This document shows positions 9,539 through 19,519 of a DNA stretch of 64,000 nt, piece after piece. This DNA comes from a bacterium endosymbiont of Pedicinus badii (lineage in GTDB: Bacteria; Pseudomonadota; Gammaproteobacteria; Enterobacterales; Enterobacteriaceae). Position 1 is the first letter of the stretch. The number at the start of each line of letters is the position of its first letter. The position numbers and the translations under genes are program-made. Under the pieces are notes generated by a model. That model worked only from the letters and a program-made list of their open reading frames with translations, had not been told where the DNA came from and ran no database searches. Location of the stretch: positions 62,001 through 126,000 of the forward strand of contig NZ_LKAS01000001.1 in NCBI RefSeq assembly GCF_002075085.1, given 5' to 3'.

Positions 9539-10489
9539 TCAAAAAGATTTTTCCATAAGGTATTTTTTTGCATCTAAAGCAGCCATACATCCACTAGCAG
9601 AAGAAGTAATTGCTTGTCTATAAAAAGGATCAATTATATCTCCAGCAGCAAATACTCCTTCTACAGAAGTAGAAGTAGAAAAATTTTTTTTTTTAAAAAA
9701 ATTTGTACATATATATCCATTATGAGTTTTAATGTGTTTTATAAAAATTTTGCTATTAGGAATATATCCAATAGCTATAAATATTCCAGAAATTTGTATC
9801 TTTTTTTCTATTTTTTTATTCTTTTCTTTTATTATAATACTTTTTATTTTATCTTTATTTCCTAAAATTTTTTTTATTTCAAAATTTTTGTATATTTTTA
9901 TATTTTTTTTTACTTCTACACACTTTTTTAATTTTTTAATTAGTATATCTTCTGCTCTAAAAATTTCTCTTCTGTGGATAAGATAAATTTTCTTTACTAT
10001 CTTAGATAGATAGATTACTTCTTCTAAAGCAGTATTGCCTCCTCCTACGACAGCAACGTTTTTATTTCTATAAAAAAATCCATCACAAACAGCACAAGTA
10101 GAAACTCCTTTTCCTAAATATTCTTGTTCTGATTTAATTCCCAGATATTTAGGAGAAGATCCTGTTGCGATAATTACACAATTACAGATATACTTATTTT
10201 TTTCTCCAAATAAAATAAATGGATTTTTTTGAAAGTCTACCGATTTTATTGTGTCAAATACAACTTTCGTTCCTAGTTTTTTTGTTTGTTTTTGCATATT
10301 TTCCATTAAATCTCTTCCAGAAATTTTTTGTTGTCCAGGCCAATTTTCTATATTCTCAGTAAAGTTTAATTGTCCTCCTGGTAAATTTCCAGTAATTAAT
10401 ATTGGAGGAAATCCTGATCTAGAAGAATATATTGAAGCTGTATATCCTGCAGGTCCAGATCCTATAATAACTATTTTATTTTTTTGCAT
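9539..10489 (-). CDS. trxB: Thioredoxin reductase
   Basis: TrxB transfers electrons from NADPH through FAD to thioredoxin in the cytosol. The 316 residues match the family. The FAD-binding GSGPAGYTAS is at residues 10-19, the redox pair is in CAVC at 132-135 (CATC in E. coli), the NADPH-binding GGGNTALEE lies near 158, and the C-terminal FAD motif is GVFAAGDI. It is the first gene of the minus-strand run trxB-cydD-cydC-infA. In E. coli lrp and ftsK flank it on the other side. Lrp is gone here. Confidence 0.97.
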   Translation of the reverse strand: MQKNKIVIIGSGPAGYTASIYSSRSGFPPILITGNLPGGQLNFTENIENWPGQQKISGRDLMENMQKQTKKLGTKVVFDTIKSVDFQKNPFILFGEKNKYICNCVIIATGSSPKYLGIKSEQEYLGKGVSTCAVCDGFFYRNKNVAVVGGGNTALEEVIYLSKIVKKIYLIHRREIFRAEDILIKKLKKCVEVKKNIKIYKNFEIKKILGNKDKIKSIIIKEKNKKIEKKIQISGIFIAIGYIPNSKIFIKHIKTHNGYICTNFFKKKNFSTSTSVEGVFAAGDIIDPFYRQAITSSASGCMAALDAKKYLMEKSF

Positions 10490-10567
10490 ATAATGTTTTA
10501 ACTATTTATTATTAGAAGTTTTTTTATTATATTCTATAAATTTAAATTTCTAAAAGTATTGAGAAGA

Positions 10568-11150
10568 ATGTTTATAAGAATTTTATCTATGAATCTTAAA
10601 AAACAAGTAATAAAATTTTTTTTTATTTTATTTTTTTTATTTTTTTTATATATCTTAGTTTCTTTACTCAGTTTTGATCCTAACGATCCAAATTGGTCAA
10701 AAATAGAAATAAAAGAAAACTGCATAATAAACAACTTTGGAGGAGTATTTGGATCTTGGATATCTGATATTTTATTTTTATTGTTTGGAAAAGCTATTTA
10801 TTTTATTCTACTATTTTTTTATATATCTATTTGGAGAATATGCAATTATTTAATTAAAAAAAAAATGAAATTTAAATTTTTTTTTTATAAAATTTTTAAA
10901 TTTTATTCTTTTATCTTTTTTGTTTTGTATACTATCTTGTATGCATTTTAGTAACTTTTTTTATTTTCAATCTGGTGGAATTGTAGGTTTTGTTTTATAT
11001 AATGTAATAGAAAAATATTTTAAAAATAGATTTTTTTTAGAAATTTCGATATATGCTTCTCTTTTACTAAGTATATTAATTTATTTTAGAATATTTGAAA
11101 AAAAAATTTTTAATTTATTAAATAAGAAAAAAAAACAAAAATGTAAATAA
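10568..11150 (+). pseudogene. ftsK: FtsK N-terminal membrane domain, frameshifted and without the motor
   Basis: Two frames together encode only the N-terminal membrane domain of the division protein FtsK. The first (from 10568) contains LLSFDPNDPNWS and NNFGGVFGSWISD, matching E. coli LLSFNPSDPSWS and NLGGMPGAWLAD. The second, open to 11150, contains ILSC and FYFQSGGIVG, matching ILTSC and WYFASGGVIG. They are offset by one base at a run of ten T (10877-10886), and reading nine T joins them into about 193 residues. The linker and the RecA-like translocase domain are absent because serS starts 38 bases later. In E. coli this N-terminal domain is the part essential for division. Confidence 0.8.
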
Positions 11151-11188
11151 TATTTTTAATTTAATGCAAAAATTCGTAAGTACAAAAT

Positions 11189-12463
11189 ATGCTAAATAAA
11201 AATTTATTAAAAACAAAATTTTATGAAATAAAAAAACAACTTTTAAAAAGAAATTTTTTTTTAGATGAAAAAATTGTAATTCTAGAAGAAGAAAAAAGAA
11301 AAAAATTACAAATAGAATTAGAAAAATTACAAAAAGAAAAAAATAAAATATCAAAAAAAATAGGAATTTCTAAAAATAAAGTAGCAATAGTAGAACTTTA
11401 TTTTAAAAGAATTAAAAAAATTAACCAGTGTATACAAGAAAAAAAAAATTTACTAAAAGAAAAGAAAAAGATTTTAAAAGATTACCTAGAAAAAATTCCA
11501 AATATTTTATCTAAAGAAGTACCTTACGGTACAGACTATAAAAATAATGTAGAAATTAAGAAATTCGGAAATCCAAAAAGAAATAAATTTTTTATTCAAG
11601 ATCATGTAAAAATAGGAATCGAAAAAAAAGGAATTGACTTTGTTTCTTCTGCTGAAATTTCTGGTTCAAAATTTGTAATTTTAAAAAATCAAATTGCTAG
11701 AATGCATAGATCTCTCATACAATTTATGCTAGATTTTCATACTGAAATAAATTATCAAGAAATCTACGTACCCTATATAGTAAAATATGATGCTTTGTAC
11801 GGATCTGGACAACTTCCAAAATTTTCAAAAAACCTATTTGCTATTAATATAAAAGAAAAAGAAAATCAATTTTTAATACCTACCGCTGAGGTTCCTTTAA
11901 TAAATTTAGCTAAAAATCGTATTTTTGAAGTGCAAGAATTACCAAAAAAATTTGTTGCTCATTCTCCTTGTTTCAGATACGAAGGAAAATCTTATGGAAA
12001 AAAAAATCAAGGTATGATTAGACTAAATCAATTTGACAAAGTTGAATTAGTACAAATTGTTCATCCAAAAAAATCAAAACAAGCCTTAGAAGAAATTACT
12101 CTAGATGCAGAAAAAATTTTACAAAATTTAGAACTTCCTTATAGAAAAGTTCTTCTTTGTTCTCAAGAAATTTGTTTTTCTTCTTGTAAAACATACGATT
12201 TAGAAGTTTGGATTCCTAGTGAAAATCGATATATTGAAGTATCTTCTTGTTCTAATACTTCAGATTTTCAGTCTAGAAGAATCAATGCTAAATTTATAGA
12301 TTTCGATGGAAAAAAAAAATTTGTACATATCTTAAATGCATCAGGTTTAGCTATAGGAAGAACATTAGTAGCTATTATGGAAAATTTTCAAAAAAGAAAC
12401 GGAAGAATAAAAATTCCTAGAGTTTTAAGAAAATATATGAGAAATTCTAAATATATAGAATAA
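11189..12463 (+). CDS. serS: Seryl-tRNA synthetase
   Basis: SerS charges tRNA-Ser, and the window encodes such a tRNA at 25611. The 424 residues compare with 430 in E. coli. A charged helical arm at about residues 25-95 forms the antiparallel coiled coil that grips the long variable arm of tRNA-Ser. The class II core follows with motif 2 around CFRYEGKSYG and motif 3 in ASGLAIGRTLVAIME. The N-terminal arm is extremely Lys/Glu-rich, in line with the base bias. Downstream order serC-aroA-rpsA resembles E. coli with fewer genes between. Confidence 0.97.
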   Translation: MLNKNLLKTKFYEIKKQLLKRNFFLDEKIVILEEEKRKKLQIELEKLQKEKNKISKKIGISKNKVAIVELYFKRIKKINQCIQEKKNLLKEKKKILKDYLEKIPNILSKEVPYGTDYKNNVEIKKFGNPKRNKFFIQDHVKIGIEKKGIDFVSSAEISGSKFVILKNQIARMHRSLIQFMLDFHTEINYQEIYVPYIVKYDALYGSGQLPKFSKNLFAINIKEKENQFLIPTAEVPLINLAKNRIFEVQELPKKFVAHSPCFRYEGKSYGKKNQGMIRLNQFDKVELVQIVHPKKSKQALEEITLDAEKILQNLELPYRKVLLCSQEICFSSCKTYDLEVWIPSENRYIEVSSCSNTSDFQSRRINAKFIDFDGKKKFVHILNASGLAIGRTLVAIMENFQKRNGRIKIPRVLRKYMRNSKYIE

Positions 12464-12477
12464 TAGTGTAAATAATT

Positions 12478-13572
12478 ATGAAAAGAATATTTAATTTTAG
12501 CGCAGGACCTTCTTCTATTCCGAGTACAGTTATTAAAAAGATTAAAAAAGAACTTTTTAATTGGAAAGATTTGCACGTTTCTGTTATGGAAGTTAGTCAT
12601 AGAAACGAAAATTTTTTCACAATGCTAGAAAATATGAAAAAAAACTTAAGAGAAATTATGAATATTCCTAAAAATTATAAGATACTATTTTGTACAGGTA
12701 GCGGAAGATCTCAATTTTCTGCGGTTCCTATGAATCTTATTAGCAATACTAGTACGCAAGCAGATTATGTATATAGCGGAATTTGGTCAAAGTATGCAAT
12801 TCAAGAAGCCAAAAAATACTGTAAAGTAAATATTATAAATATAGTAAAAAAAAAAGGAAATAAAATTTTTCTATCTCCTATGAAAGATTGGAATATTACA
12901 AAAAAAAGTGTATACATACATTACTGTGCAAATGAAACTATAGAAGGTCTTTCAATAGAAGAAGTACCAATTTTTAAAAATAAAATTCTAGTTGCTGATT
13001 TTTCTTCTTCAATTCTATCGCATCCAATTAATATTAAAAAATTTGGTATAATATACGCTGCTTCTCAAAAAAATATAGGAATTTCTGGTTTTTCTTTAGT
13101 AATCATAAGAGAAGATTTATTAAAATTAAAAAAAAATAGTTTTCTTCCCTCTTTTCTAAATTATCAAATTATTCAAAAAAAAAAATCTTTATTTAATACT
13201 CCTTCCACATTTTCTTGGTATGTTGCAAATCTAGTAATAGAATGGATTAAATCTATTGGAATTACAAATATTTATAAAATGAATCAAGAAAAATCAAAAA
13301 TTTTGTACAGTATAATTGATAAATATAAAATATACCAGAATCATATTCTTCCTATTAGCAGATCTAAAATGAATGTAGTTTTTTTTATAAAAAACAAATA
13401 CTTACAAGAAATTTTTTTAAAAATGTCTATGAAAATTGGACTACTTTTTTTGAAAGGGCATGCCAAAGTTGGAGGAATAAGGGCTTCTTTGTATAATGCT
13501 ATGTCAATTGAAGGAGTAGAAAAGTTAGTATCTTTTATGAAAAATTTTTCTAAAACTTATAAAAATTTTTAA
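12478..13572 (+). CDS. serC: Phosphoserine aminotransferase
   Basis: SerC is a PLP enzyme that transaminates 3-phosphohydroxypyruvate to phosphoserine and also acts in pyridoxal phosphate synthesis. The 364 residues match E. coli (362). The N-terminal FNFSAGPSSIP, the CANETIEG segment and the PLP Lys in AASQKNIG near residue 198 are all present. The gene is followed after two bases by aroA, the conserved serC-aroA operon of enterobacteria. Confidence 0.97.
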   Translation: MKRIFNFSAGPSSIPSTVIKKIKKELFNWKDLHVSVMEVSHRNENFFTMLENMKKNLREIMNIPKNYKILFCTGSGRSQFSAVPMNLISNTSTQADYVYSGIWSKYAIQEAKKYCKVNIINIVKKKGNKIFLSPMKDWNITKKSVYIHYCANETIEGLSIEEVPIFKNKILVADFSSSILSHPINIKKFGIIYAASQKNIGISGFSLVIIREDLLKLKKNSFLPSFLNYQIIQKKKSLFNTPSTFSWYVANLVIEWIKSIGITNIYKMNQEKSKILYSIIDKYKIYQNHILPISRSKMNVVFFIKNKYLQEIFLKMSMKIGLLFLKGHAKVGGIRASLYNAMSIEGVEKLVSFMKNFSKTYKNF

Positions 13573-13574
13573 AA

Positions 13575-14861
13575 ATGAAAAAAATTTTACTAAATCCTAT
13601 AAAAAATATTTTTGGATCTATTAGATTACCAGGTTCAAAAAGTATAGCAAATAGAATACTTATCATTGCTTCTCAAGCAATTGGAAAAACAAAGATATAT
13701 AATATTCCTATTAATAGAGACTTTTTTTCTATGTTGATTTCTTTAAGAAAATTAGGTGTTTTTTGTAAATTAAAAAAAAAAAAGAAGTATTGCGAAATAC
13801 TAGGAAATAACGGAGTTTTTAGAAAAAAAAATATTTCAATAAATACAGATAATTCTGGAACAACAATGAGATTTTTATCTTCTTCTTTATCTGTAGATTG
13901 TAAAAATATCACCATTACTGGGAAAAAACAAATTTTAAGTAGACCAATTGGAGATTTAGTTCGTTCTCTATTGCAAGGAGGAGCTAAAATAAAGTACTTA
14001 AGAAAAAATAAGTATCCACCAATTATTGTAAATGGTGGATTAAAAGGAGGTTTAATAAAAGTAAATTGTACTATTTCTAGTCAATTTTTAAGTGGAATTT
14101 TAATGATTGCTCCACAATTAAAGAAAGATACAAAAATTTTAGTAGAAGGTAGTATTTGCTCTAAATCCTATATAGATATGACATTATCCATAATGCAACA
14201 ATTTGGAGTACAAGTAGAAAATAGATCTTATAAAGTATTTTTTATTAAAGGAAATCAAAAATATATTTCAAAAGGTAGATATTTTATTGAAAGTGATGTA
14301 GTTAGTGCATCCTATTTCGCTGTAGCCGCTTTATACAGTGGAAGAAAAATGGTTGTAAAAGGAATAGGAAAAAAAACTATACAAGGAGAAATAAAATTTT
14401 TTTATTTACTAAAAAAAATGGGAGCTAATTTAAAAATAAAAAAAAGTAGAATTATTTGTAGAAAAAGTTTCTTAAATTTTAGTAGAAATATAAATGCAAT
14501 TAACATACCAGATTCTTCCATGACTCTTTTAATTTCTTCTATACTTTTTAATCAAAATATAAAAATAAAAGGATTGTACAGTTGGAACTTTAAAGAAACA
14601 AACAGAATTTTAGTTTTTAAAAAAGAATTAAGAAAAATTGGTGTGAATTCAAAAGTAAGTAAAAATTGCATAAAAATTATAAAAATTGAAGAAAAAAACA
14701 AAAAATTTATAACGATAGACACTCATGGAGATCATAGAATAGCTATGTGTTTTTCTTTACTATGCTGTAAAGGATACTTAATAGAACTTTTAAATTCTAG
14801 TTGTGTAGATAAAAGTTTTCCTGATTTTTACAAATTTTTTCTTCATTTATCTAATTTTTAA
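13575..14861 (+). CDS. aroA: 3-phosphoshikimate 1-carboxyvinyltransferase (EPSP synthase)
   Basis: AroA transfers enolpyruvyl from PEP to shikimate-3-phosphate on the route to chorismate. The 428 residues compare with 427 in E. coli. The conserved LPGSKSIANR (substrate-binding Lys and Ser), NSGTTMRFL, and DTHGDHRIAM motifs are intact. Chorismate made here can feed the aminodeoxychorismate lyase PabC encoded at 35396. In E. coli cmk separates aroA and rpsA, but here a 201-base spacer does. Confidence 0.97.
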   Translation: MKKILLNPIKNIFGSIRLPGSKSIANRILIIASQAIGKTKIYNIPINRDFFSMLISLRKLGVFCKLKKKKKYCEILGNNGVFRKKNISINTDNSGTTMRFLSSSLSVDCKNITITGKKQILSRPIGDLVRSLLQGGAKIKYLRKNKYPPIIVNGGLKGGLIKVNCTISSQFLSGILMIAPQLKKDTKILVEGSICSKSYIDMTLSIMQQFGVQVENRSYKVFFIKGNQKYISKGRYFIESDVVSASYFAVAALYSGRKMVVKGIGKKTIQGEIKFFYLLKKMGANLKIKKSRIICRKSFLNFSRNINAINIPDSSMTLLISSILFNQNIKIKGLYSWNFKETNRILVFKKELRKIGVNSKVSKNCIKIIKIEEKNKKFITIDTHGDHRIAMCFSLLCCKGYLIELLNSSCVDKSFPDFYKFFLHLSNF

Positions 14862-15001
14862 TCTTTAGTGCAATATATTGCAGTAAAAATTCTATTTTTG
14901 TAGTATCTATAAAAATATTCATAACAAATTAAATTTTTTATAAAACAAAACTCTACAAGAATTTTATTAATGATAGAATTACTTATAAATATGCATTAAT
15001 A

Positions 15002-15031
15002 TTGTTTTATTCTGTAAAATTTCTGTAAAAT
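15002..15031 (+). promoter_or_regulatory. Candidate rpsA promoter
   Basis: In the 201-base spacer before rpsA, TTGTTT (15002-15007) and TAAAAT (15026-15031) are 18 bases apart, about 30 bases upstream of the rpsA ATG. No Shine-Dalgarno precedes that ATG, which fits rpsA in E. coli, whose leader also lacks a strong one. In such A+T-rich DNA this match could be chance. Confidence 0.3.
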
Positions 15032-15062
15032 ATAAAAAATTAAATTTTTTTAAATAAAAAAA

Positions 15063-16739
15063 ATGGAAAATACAAAAAAAAATTTTTTAAAAGTTTTTAA
15101 AAAATTTTTAAAAATTATAGATACCAAACCTGGATCTATTATAAAAGGAAAAATTATAGATATAAAAAAAGATATAGTTTTAGTGGATGCAAATTTAAAA
15201 TCTGAATCAAATATACCAATAGAACAATTTTTAGATAGAAAAGGAAATTTAGAAGTCAAAGTTGGAGATATTGTAGATGTAACTTTAGATGCTATAGAAG
15301 ATGGTTTTGGAAATACAATTCTTTCTAGAGAAAAAGCTAAAAAACATGAAGCTTGGCTTTCTTTAGAAAAAGCTCATGAAAATAAAAATAGTGTTATAGG
15401 AATTATTAATGGAAAAGTAAAAGGAGGTTTCACTGCTGAAATAAACGGCATAAGAGCTTTTCTTCCAGGTTCTTTAGTAGATATAAGACCTATTAAAGAT
15501 TCTATGCAGTTAGAAGGAAAAGAACTAGAGTTTAAAGTAATCAAATTAGATCAAAAAAGGAATAACGTAGTAATTTCTAGAAGAGCAGTTATAGAATCAG
15601 AAAACAGCGTAGAAAGAAATAAAATTCTTTCTAGTCTACAAGAGGGAGATAAGATTAAAGGAATAGTTAAAAATTTAACAGAATACGGAGCTTTTATTGA
15701 TTTGGGAGGATTAGATGGACTGCTACATATTACAGATATGGCTTGGAAAAGAGTAAAACATCCAAACGAAATTGTAGAAATAGGAGAAGAAATTTTTGTT
15801 AAAATACTTAAATTTGATAAAGAAAAAACAAGAGTTTCTTTAGGATTAAAGCAACTTGAAGAAGACCCTTGGATCGATATATCTAAAAAATATCCTAGTG
15901 GATCCAAAATAAAAGGAAAAGTTACTAATCTAACTGACTATGGATGTTTTGTAGAAATCCAAGAAGGTGTAGAAGGCCTTGTTCACATATCAGAAATGGA
16001 TTGGACAAAAAAGAATTTGCATCCTTCTAAAGTTGTACAATTAGGAGAAATTAAGGAAGTAATGATTTTAGATATTGATGAAGAAAAAAGAAGGATTTCT
16101 TTAGGAATCAAACAATGTAAACCAAATCCTTGGAAAAAATTTAAGAAAAAAAATAAAATTGGAGATAAAGTACTAGGAAAAATAAAATCTATTACAGATT
16201 TTGGAATATTCGTTGGTTTACAAGGTGGAGTAGACGGATTAATTCATCTTTCTGATATATCTTGGGAATTTAGAGGAGAAGATGCTGTAAAAATCTATAA
16301 AAAAGGAGAGGAAATACAAGCTGTTGTACTACAAGTAGATGTAGAAAGAGAAAGAATATCTTTAGGAATTAAACAACTGACAGAGGATCCATTTATTTCT
16401 TATACAAAAAAAATAGAAAAAAATGAACTTATTTCTGGAGAAATCTATGAAGTTTATGATCAGTATGTCCTAGTGAAAATTAAAGAAGGTATATTTGGAA
16501 GATTAAATTTTTTAGAAAAAAATAAAAATTATAATTTAGAAAAAAGACTTAAATTTTCTTTAGGTAGTAAAATAGATTGTAAAATTACAGCAATAGATAA
16601 AAAAAATCGTTTGATTATACTAGAATTTTATACGCATCAAGAAAATAGAAATAAAGAAAATAAAAATAAAGAAGAACAAAAATTTTCAAATGTAATGACA
16701 GAAGCATTTAAAGCTGCAACTAACAAAAAAGAACAATAA
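15063..16739 (+). CDS. rpsA: 30S ribosomal protein S1
   Basis: S1 helps the 30S subunit bind and unfold mRNA. The 558 residues match the enterobacterial length (557), and six S1-type OB repeats are kept. The later ones show clear motifs such as [37 protein letters not shown] and [19 protein letters not shown]. The first two bind the ribosome and are more divergent. A full-length six-repeat S1 is noteworthy in so reduced a genome, and fits the weak or absent Shine-Dalgarno sequences of many genes here. ihfB follows after one base. Confidence 0.98.
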   Translation: MENTKKNFLKVFKKFLKIIDTKPGSIIKGKIIDIKKDIVLVDANLKSESNIPIEQFLDRKGNLEVKVGDIVDVTLDAIEDGFGNTILSREKAKKHEAWLSLEKAHENKNSVIGIINGKVKGGFTAEINGIRAFLPGSLVDIRPIKDSMQLEGKELEFKVIKLDQKRNNVVISRRAVIESENSVERNKILSSLQEGDKIKGIVKNLTEYGAFIDLGGLDGLLHITDMAWKRVKHPNEIVEIGEEIFVKILKFDKEKTRVSLGLKQLEEDPWIDISKKYPSGSKIKGKVTNLTDYGCFVEIQEGVEGLVHISEMDWTKKNLHPSKVVQLGEIKEVMILDIDEEKRRISLGIKQCKPNPWKKFKKKNKIGDKVLGKIKSITDFGIFVGLQGGVDGLIHLSDISWEFRGEDAVKIYKKGEEIQAVVLQVDVERERISLGIKQLTEDPFISYTKKIEKNELISGEIYEVYDQYVLVKIKEGIFGRLNFLEKNKNYNLEKRLKFSLGSKIDCKITAIDKKNRLIILEFYTHQENRNKENKNKEEQKFSNVMTEAFKAATNKKEQ

Positions 16740-16740
16740 A

Positions 16741-17022
16741 ATGAACAAAAAAGACTTAATAAAAATTTTGTATATAAAAAATAAAAAAATTGCAAAATCT
16801 ACTATACAAAATATAGTAACAAATACAATAGATTTAATTTCTTCAAATCTTTCCAAAGGAAAAAAAATTGAATTAAGAGGATTTGGAGTTTTCTTTCTAA
16901 AGTATTTTCCTCCAAGAATTTTAAAACATCCTAAAACAAAAAAATCTTTTAAAACTGAAGGAAAATACATTCCAAAATTTAGAGCTAGTAGAAAATTAAA
17001 AGATGCAATCAAAAAAAAGTAA
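16741..17022 (+). CDS. ihfB: Integration host factor beta subunit
   Basis: This DNA-bending HU/IHF-family protein has 93 residues (94 in E. coli). The beta-arm region contains IELRGFGVFFLKYFPPR, with the RGFG turn and the Pro that intercalates into DNA at PPR. The C-terminal GKYIPKF matches GKYVPHF of E. coli IHF-beta, and the location after rpsA is diagnostic. The partner gene ihfA normally follows pheT but is absent from that place in this window (61099-61106), so the protein may act as a homodimer unless ihfA is elsewhere. Confidence 0.93.
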   Translation: MNKKDLIKILYIKNKKIAKSTIQNIVTNTIDLISSNLSKGKKIELRGFGVFFLKYFPPRILKHPKTKKSFKTEGKYIPKFRASRKLKDAIKKK

Positions 17023-17044
17023 AGTAGTAATTTCTTTATCCTAT

Positions 17045-17076
17045 AAAGAAAATATCTTTAAGAGATATCTTTTTTT
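17045..17076 (+). terminator. Rho-independent terminator after ihfB
   Basis: The left arm at 17045-17057 pairs with 17063-17075 over about 13 positions with one mismatch and one G-T wobble, around a five-base loop. The right arm runs into a T tract ending at 17076. It lies 22 bases after the ihfB stop and before msbA, so it probably ends the rpsA-ihfB transcript. A+T-rich stems are weak, which limits confidence. Confidence 0.6.
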
Positions 17077-17112
17077 CGTAAAAAATTTTTATAAAATTTT
17101 TAATAAATTGAA

Positions 17113-18873
17113 ATGTTAAAAAAAAATTCTATAAAAAAAACTTTTTTTCGTTTTTGGAAAATTATAGTACCTTTTAAATTTGGATTAATAATTTCGATAG
17201 TAGCTCTTATAATAAATGCAGTTAGTGAAATTTTTATGCTGTCTTTGTTAAGACCTTTACTAGATGAAGGTTTTAATAAATTTAATAAACGTATTCTAAT
17301 AACAACAGCAATAATGACAATTGTTTCTATGAGTATAAAGGGTATTAGTAGTTTTATTTCTAATTATTTTATGTATTGGGTATCTGGTAAAGTAGTTATG
17401 AAAATGCGTCTTCTTCTATTCAGACATATTATGCATATGTCAACAAAATTTTTTGATGAAAATAAAACAGGAGAATTACTTTCTAGAATTATATACGATA
17501 CAGAACAAATTGCTTATTCTTCTTCATTTTCTTTGGTAACTTTTGTAAGAGAAGGTACTTTAATAGTAGGTCTTTCCATTATGATGATTTTGCATAGTTG
17601 GAAATTATCGATTATTTTATTTTTTATATCTCCAATACTATTATATTTTACTAAAATTATTTCGAATAGTTTTCGTAATATTAGCAAAAAAATTCAAAAA
17701 ACTATGGGAGACATTACCAGCGTTACAGAACAAATGCTAAAATCCCATAAAGAAATACTCCTTTTTGGAAGACAAAAAATTGAAAAAGAAAAGTTTAAAA
17801 ATATTAACAATACTATAAGAAAGCAAAACATGAGAATGATGTTTTCAACTTCTATTATAGATCCTATTATACAATTTATTTCTTCCATTGGATTGTCTAC
17901 AATTTTATTTCTTTCAAGCATACCTTATATTATGGAAAATCTTACTTCTGGTACTATAACTGTTATATTTTCTTCAATGATTTCATTAATGAAACCTTTG
18001 AAGTCTTTTAATAATGTAAATATGCAGTTTCAAAAAGGTATGACAATTTGTCAAGTTTTATTTTCTATATTGGATAAAAATACAGAAAAAAATAAGGGTA
18101 TTTCTAATGTAAAGAATTTTAAAGGTAATATAAGTTTTCAAAATGTTACTTTTTTTTATGAAAAACAAAAGTTTCCAGTTTTACAAAAAATAAACTTTAA
18201 TATTCTTGCAGGAACTAAAGTAGCATTAGTAGGATCTTCTGGATCAGGAAAATCAACTATAGTGAATCTTTTAGTAAGATTGTACGAAATAAATAACGGA
18301 AAAATATTTTTAGATGGAATAAATCTTACTAGATATAAATTATCCTATTTAAGAAAAAAAATTTCTATTGTTTCGCAGAATGTACATTTATTTAACGATA
18401 CTATAATTAATAATATTACCTATGAAAAAAGTAATTTTTCAAAAAAACAGATAGAAAAAGCTATTAATATGGCTAATGCATCAGAATTTATAAGTAAAAC
18501 TAAATATGGTTTAAATACTATTATAGGAGAAGGAGGCAACTTACTGTCTAATGGACAGAAAAAAAAAATTGCTATTGCTAGAGCTTTTTTAAAAGATGCT
18601 CCAATTATTATATTTGATGAAGCAACAGCAGAATTAGATAGCAAATCAGAATATTACATTCATAAATCTATTAGTAGATTGTTAAAAAATAGAACTTTTT
18701 TAACTATCACTCATAGAATTAATACGGTAAAAAAATTTGATAAAATTTTAGTTTTAGAAAAAGGAAAAGTAATAGAATTTGGTAATCATATACAGTTAAT
18801 AAAAAAACAAGGATTGTATGCAAAACTTTATAATTTACAGACTGGAAAGAATAGTAAGAAAAATTTATTATAA
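17113..18873 (+). CDS. msbA: Lipid A export ATP-binding/permease protein MsbA
   Basis: MsbA flips core-lipid A across the inner membrane and acts as a homodimer. The 586 residues compare with 582 in E. coli. Six membrane segments fill the first 320 residues. The ATPase has Walker A GSSGSGKST near 380, Q-loop VSQNVHLF, signature LSNGQ (LSGGQ in E. coli), Walker B IIIFDEATAELD and the switch His in ITHRI. With kdsA, kdsB and fabA in the window it implies an outer membrane with at least a Kdo-lipid A-like lipid. The usual next gene, lpxK, is missing. Confidence 0.95.
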   Translation: MLKKNSIKKTFFRFWKIIVPFKFGLIISIVALIINAVSEIFMLSLLRPLLDEGFNKFNKRILITTAIMTIVSMSIKGISSFISNYFMYWVSGKVVMKMRLLLFRHIMHMSTKFFDENKTGELLSRIIYDTEQIAYSSSFSLVTFVREGTLIVGLSIMMILHSWKLSIILFFISPILLYFTKIISNSFRNISKKIQKTMGDITSVTEQMLKSHKEILLFGRQKIEKEKFKNINNTIRKQNMRMMFSTSIIDPIIQFISSIGLSTILFLSSIPYIMENLTSGTITVIFSSMISLMKPLKSFNNVNMQFQKGMTICQVLFSILDKNTEKNKGISNVKNFKGNISFQNVTFFYEKQKFPVLQKINFNILAGTKVALVGSSGSGKSTIVNLLVRLYEINNGKIFLDGINLTRYKLSYLRKKISIVSQNVHLFNDTIINNITYEKSNFSKKQIEKAINMANASEFISKTKYGLNTIIGEGGNLLSNGQKKKIAIARAFLKDAPIIIFDEATAELDSKSEYYIHKSISRLLKNRTFLTITHRINTVKKFDKILVLEKGKVIEFGNHIQLIKKQGLYAKLYNLQTGKNSKKNLL

Positions 18874-19519
18874 ATTTTGCATAGTATTATTTGAGTAATT
18901 AAATTTTTAAAATACTTATAAAAAGGTTATGATGTCTATTTTTTAGGAAATAATCATTATTATGTAGCAATAAAAACTTTAAGTACTATTTAGATTTTGA
19001 TATAAGTTACAAATGTACAGAAACAAATTTTAGCATAAAAATTGTATTTTATGTAATAAACCAATTATGCAGAAAAAATTTATATACTAAATTTATTTGC
19101 ATTTTTTCGTGTAAAAAATCTTTGAAAAATTTATTTTTTTGTATAGAAAAACACTATAAAATAATTTTCTATTAATCTGATTTTATTATAAAAAAGAAAG
19201 CTAAAATTTTTTAGTTACAAAATTTGTAGTAGATAAAAATAGTAACTTAATCTATAAGTGATTTTTATTTTAAGTACTATTAAACAAAAATTATTTTTAT
19301 GTATTTTCTAAATATTAATACAATAATTCTAGTAATTTTTAAATTTTAAAGAATTTGTTTTTTATAAAAAATAGTACTTTAATTTTTATAAAAAATTATA
19401 AATGAGATAAATGCAATGATAAAATAAAAAATACAGAAATTTTATAATACTAAGGATTCAGAAAAATAAATTTTTATACAAAAACTGATTAATAAAATTT
19501 TAGATACAAAAGAAATAAA
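18874..19519 (+). other. Gene-free gap where lpxK would be expected
   Basis: These 646 bases carry stops in all frames and no protein I can recognise on either strand. In E. coli lpxK (lipid A 4'-kinase) and ycaQ lie between msbA and ycaR, so this is probably an eroded lpxK, but I could not find a surviving LpxK motif such as its P-loop. No tRNA, hairpin terminator or repeat stands out. Sequence composition is about the same as other spacers. Confidence 0.5.

Noticed and set aside
9532-9573. Upstream start of cydD at 9573
   Set aside because: It would overlap trxB by 35 bases and add 14 residues without counterpart. ATG 9531 has a GAGG and aligns with the family.
9614-9986. Plus-strand open frames over trxB, and similar long frames opposite other genes
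   Set aside because: They are low-complexity Phe/Ile/Ser-rich shadows of Lys-rich genes on the other strand, without ribosome binding sites or homology.
18874-19519. A hidden small RNA or frameshifted lpxK in the gap after msbA
   Set aside because: I could not recognise any LpxK motif or a stable structured element, so the stretch is listed only as a gap.
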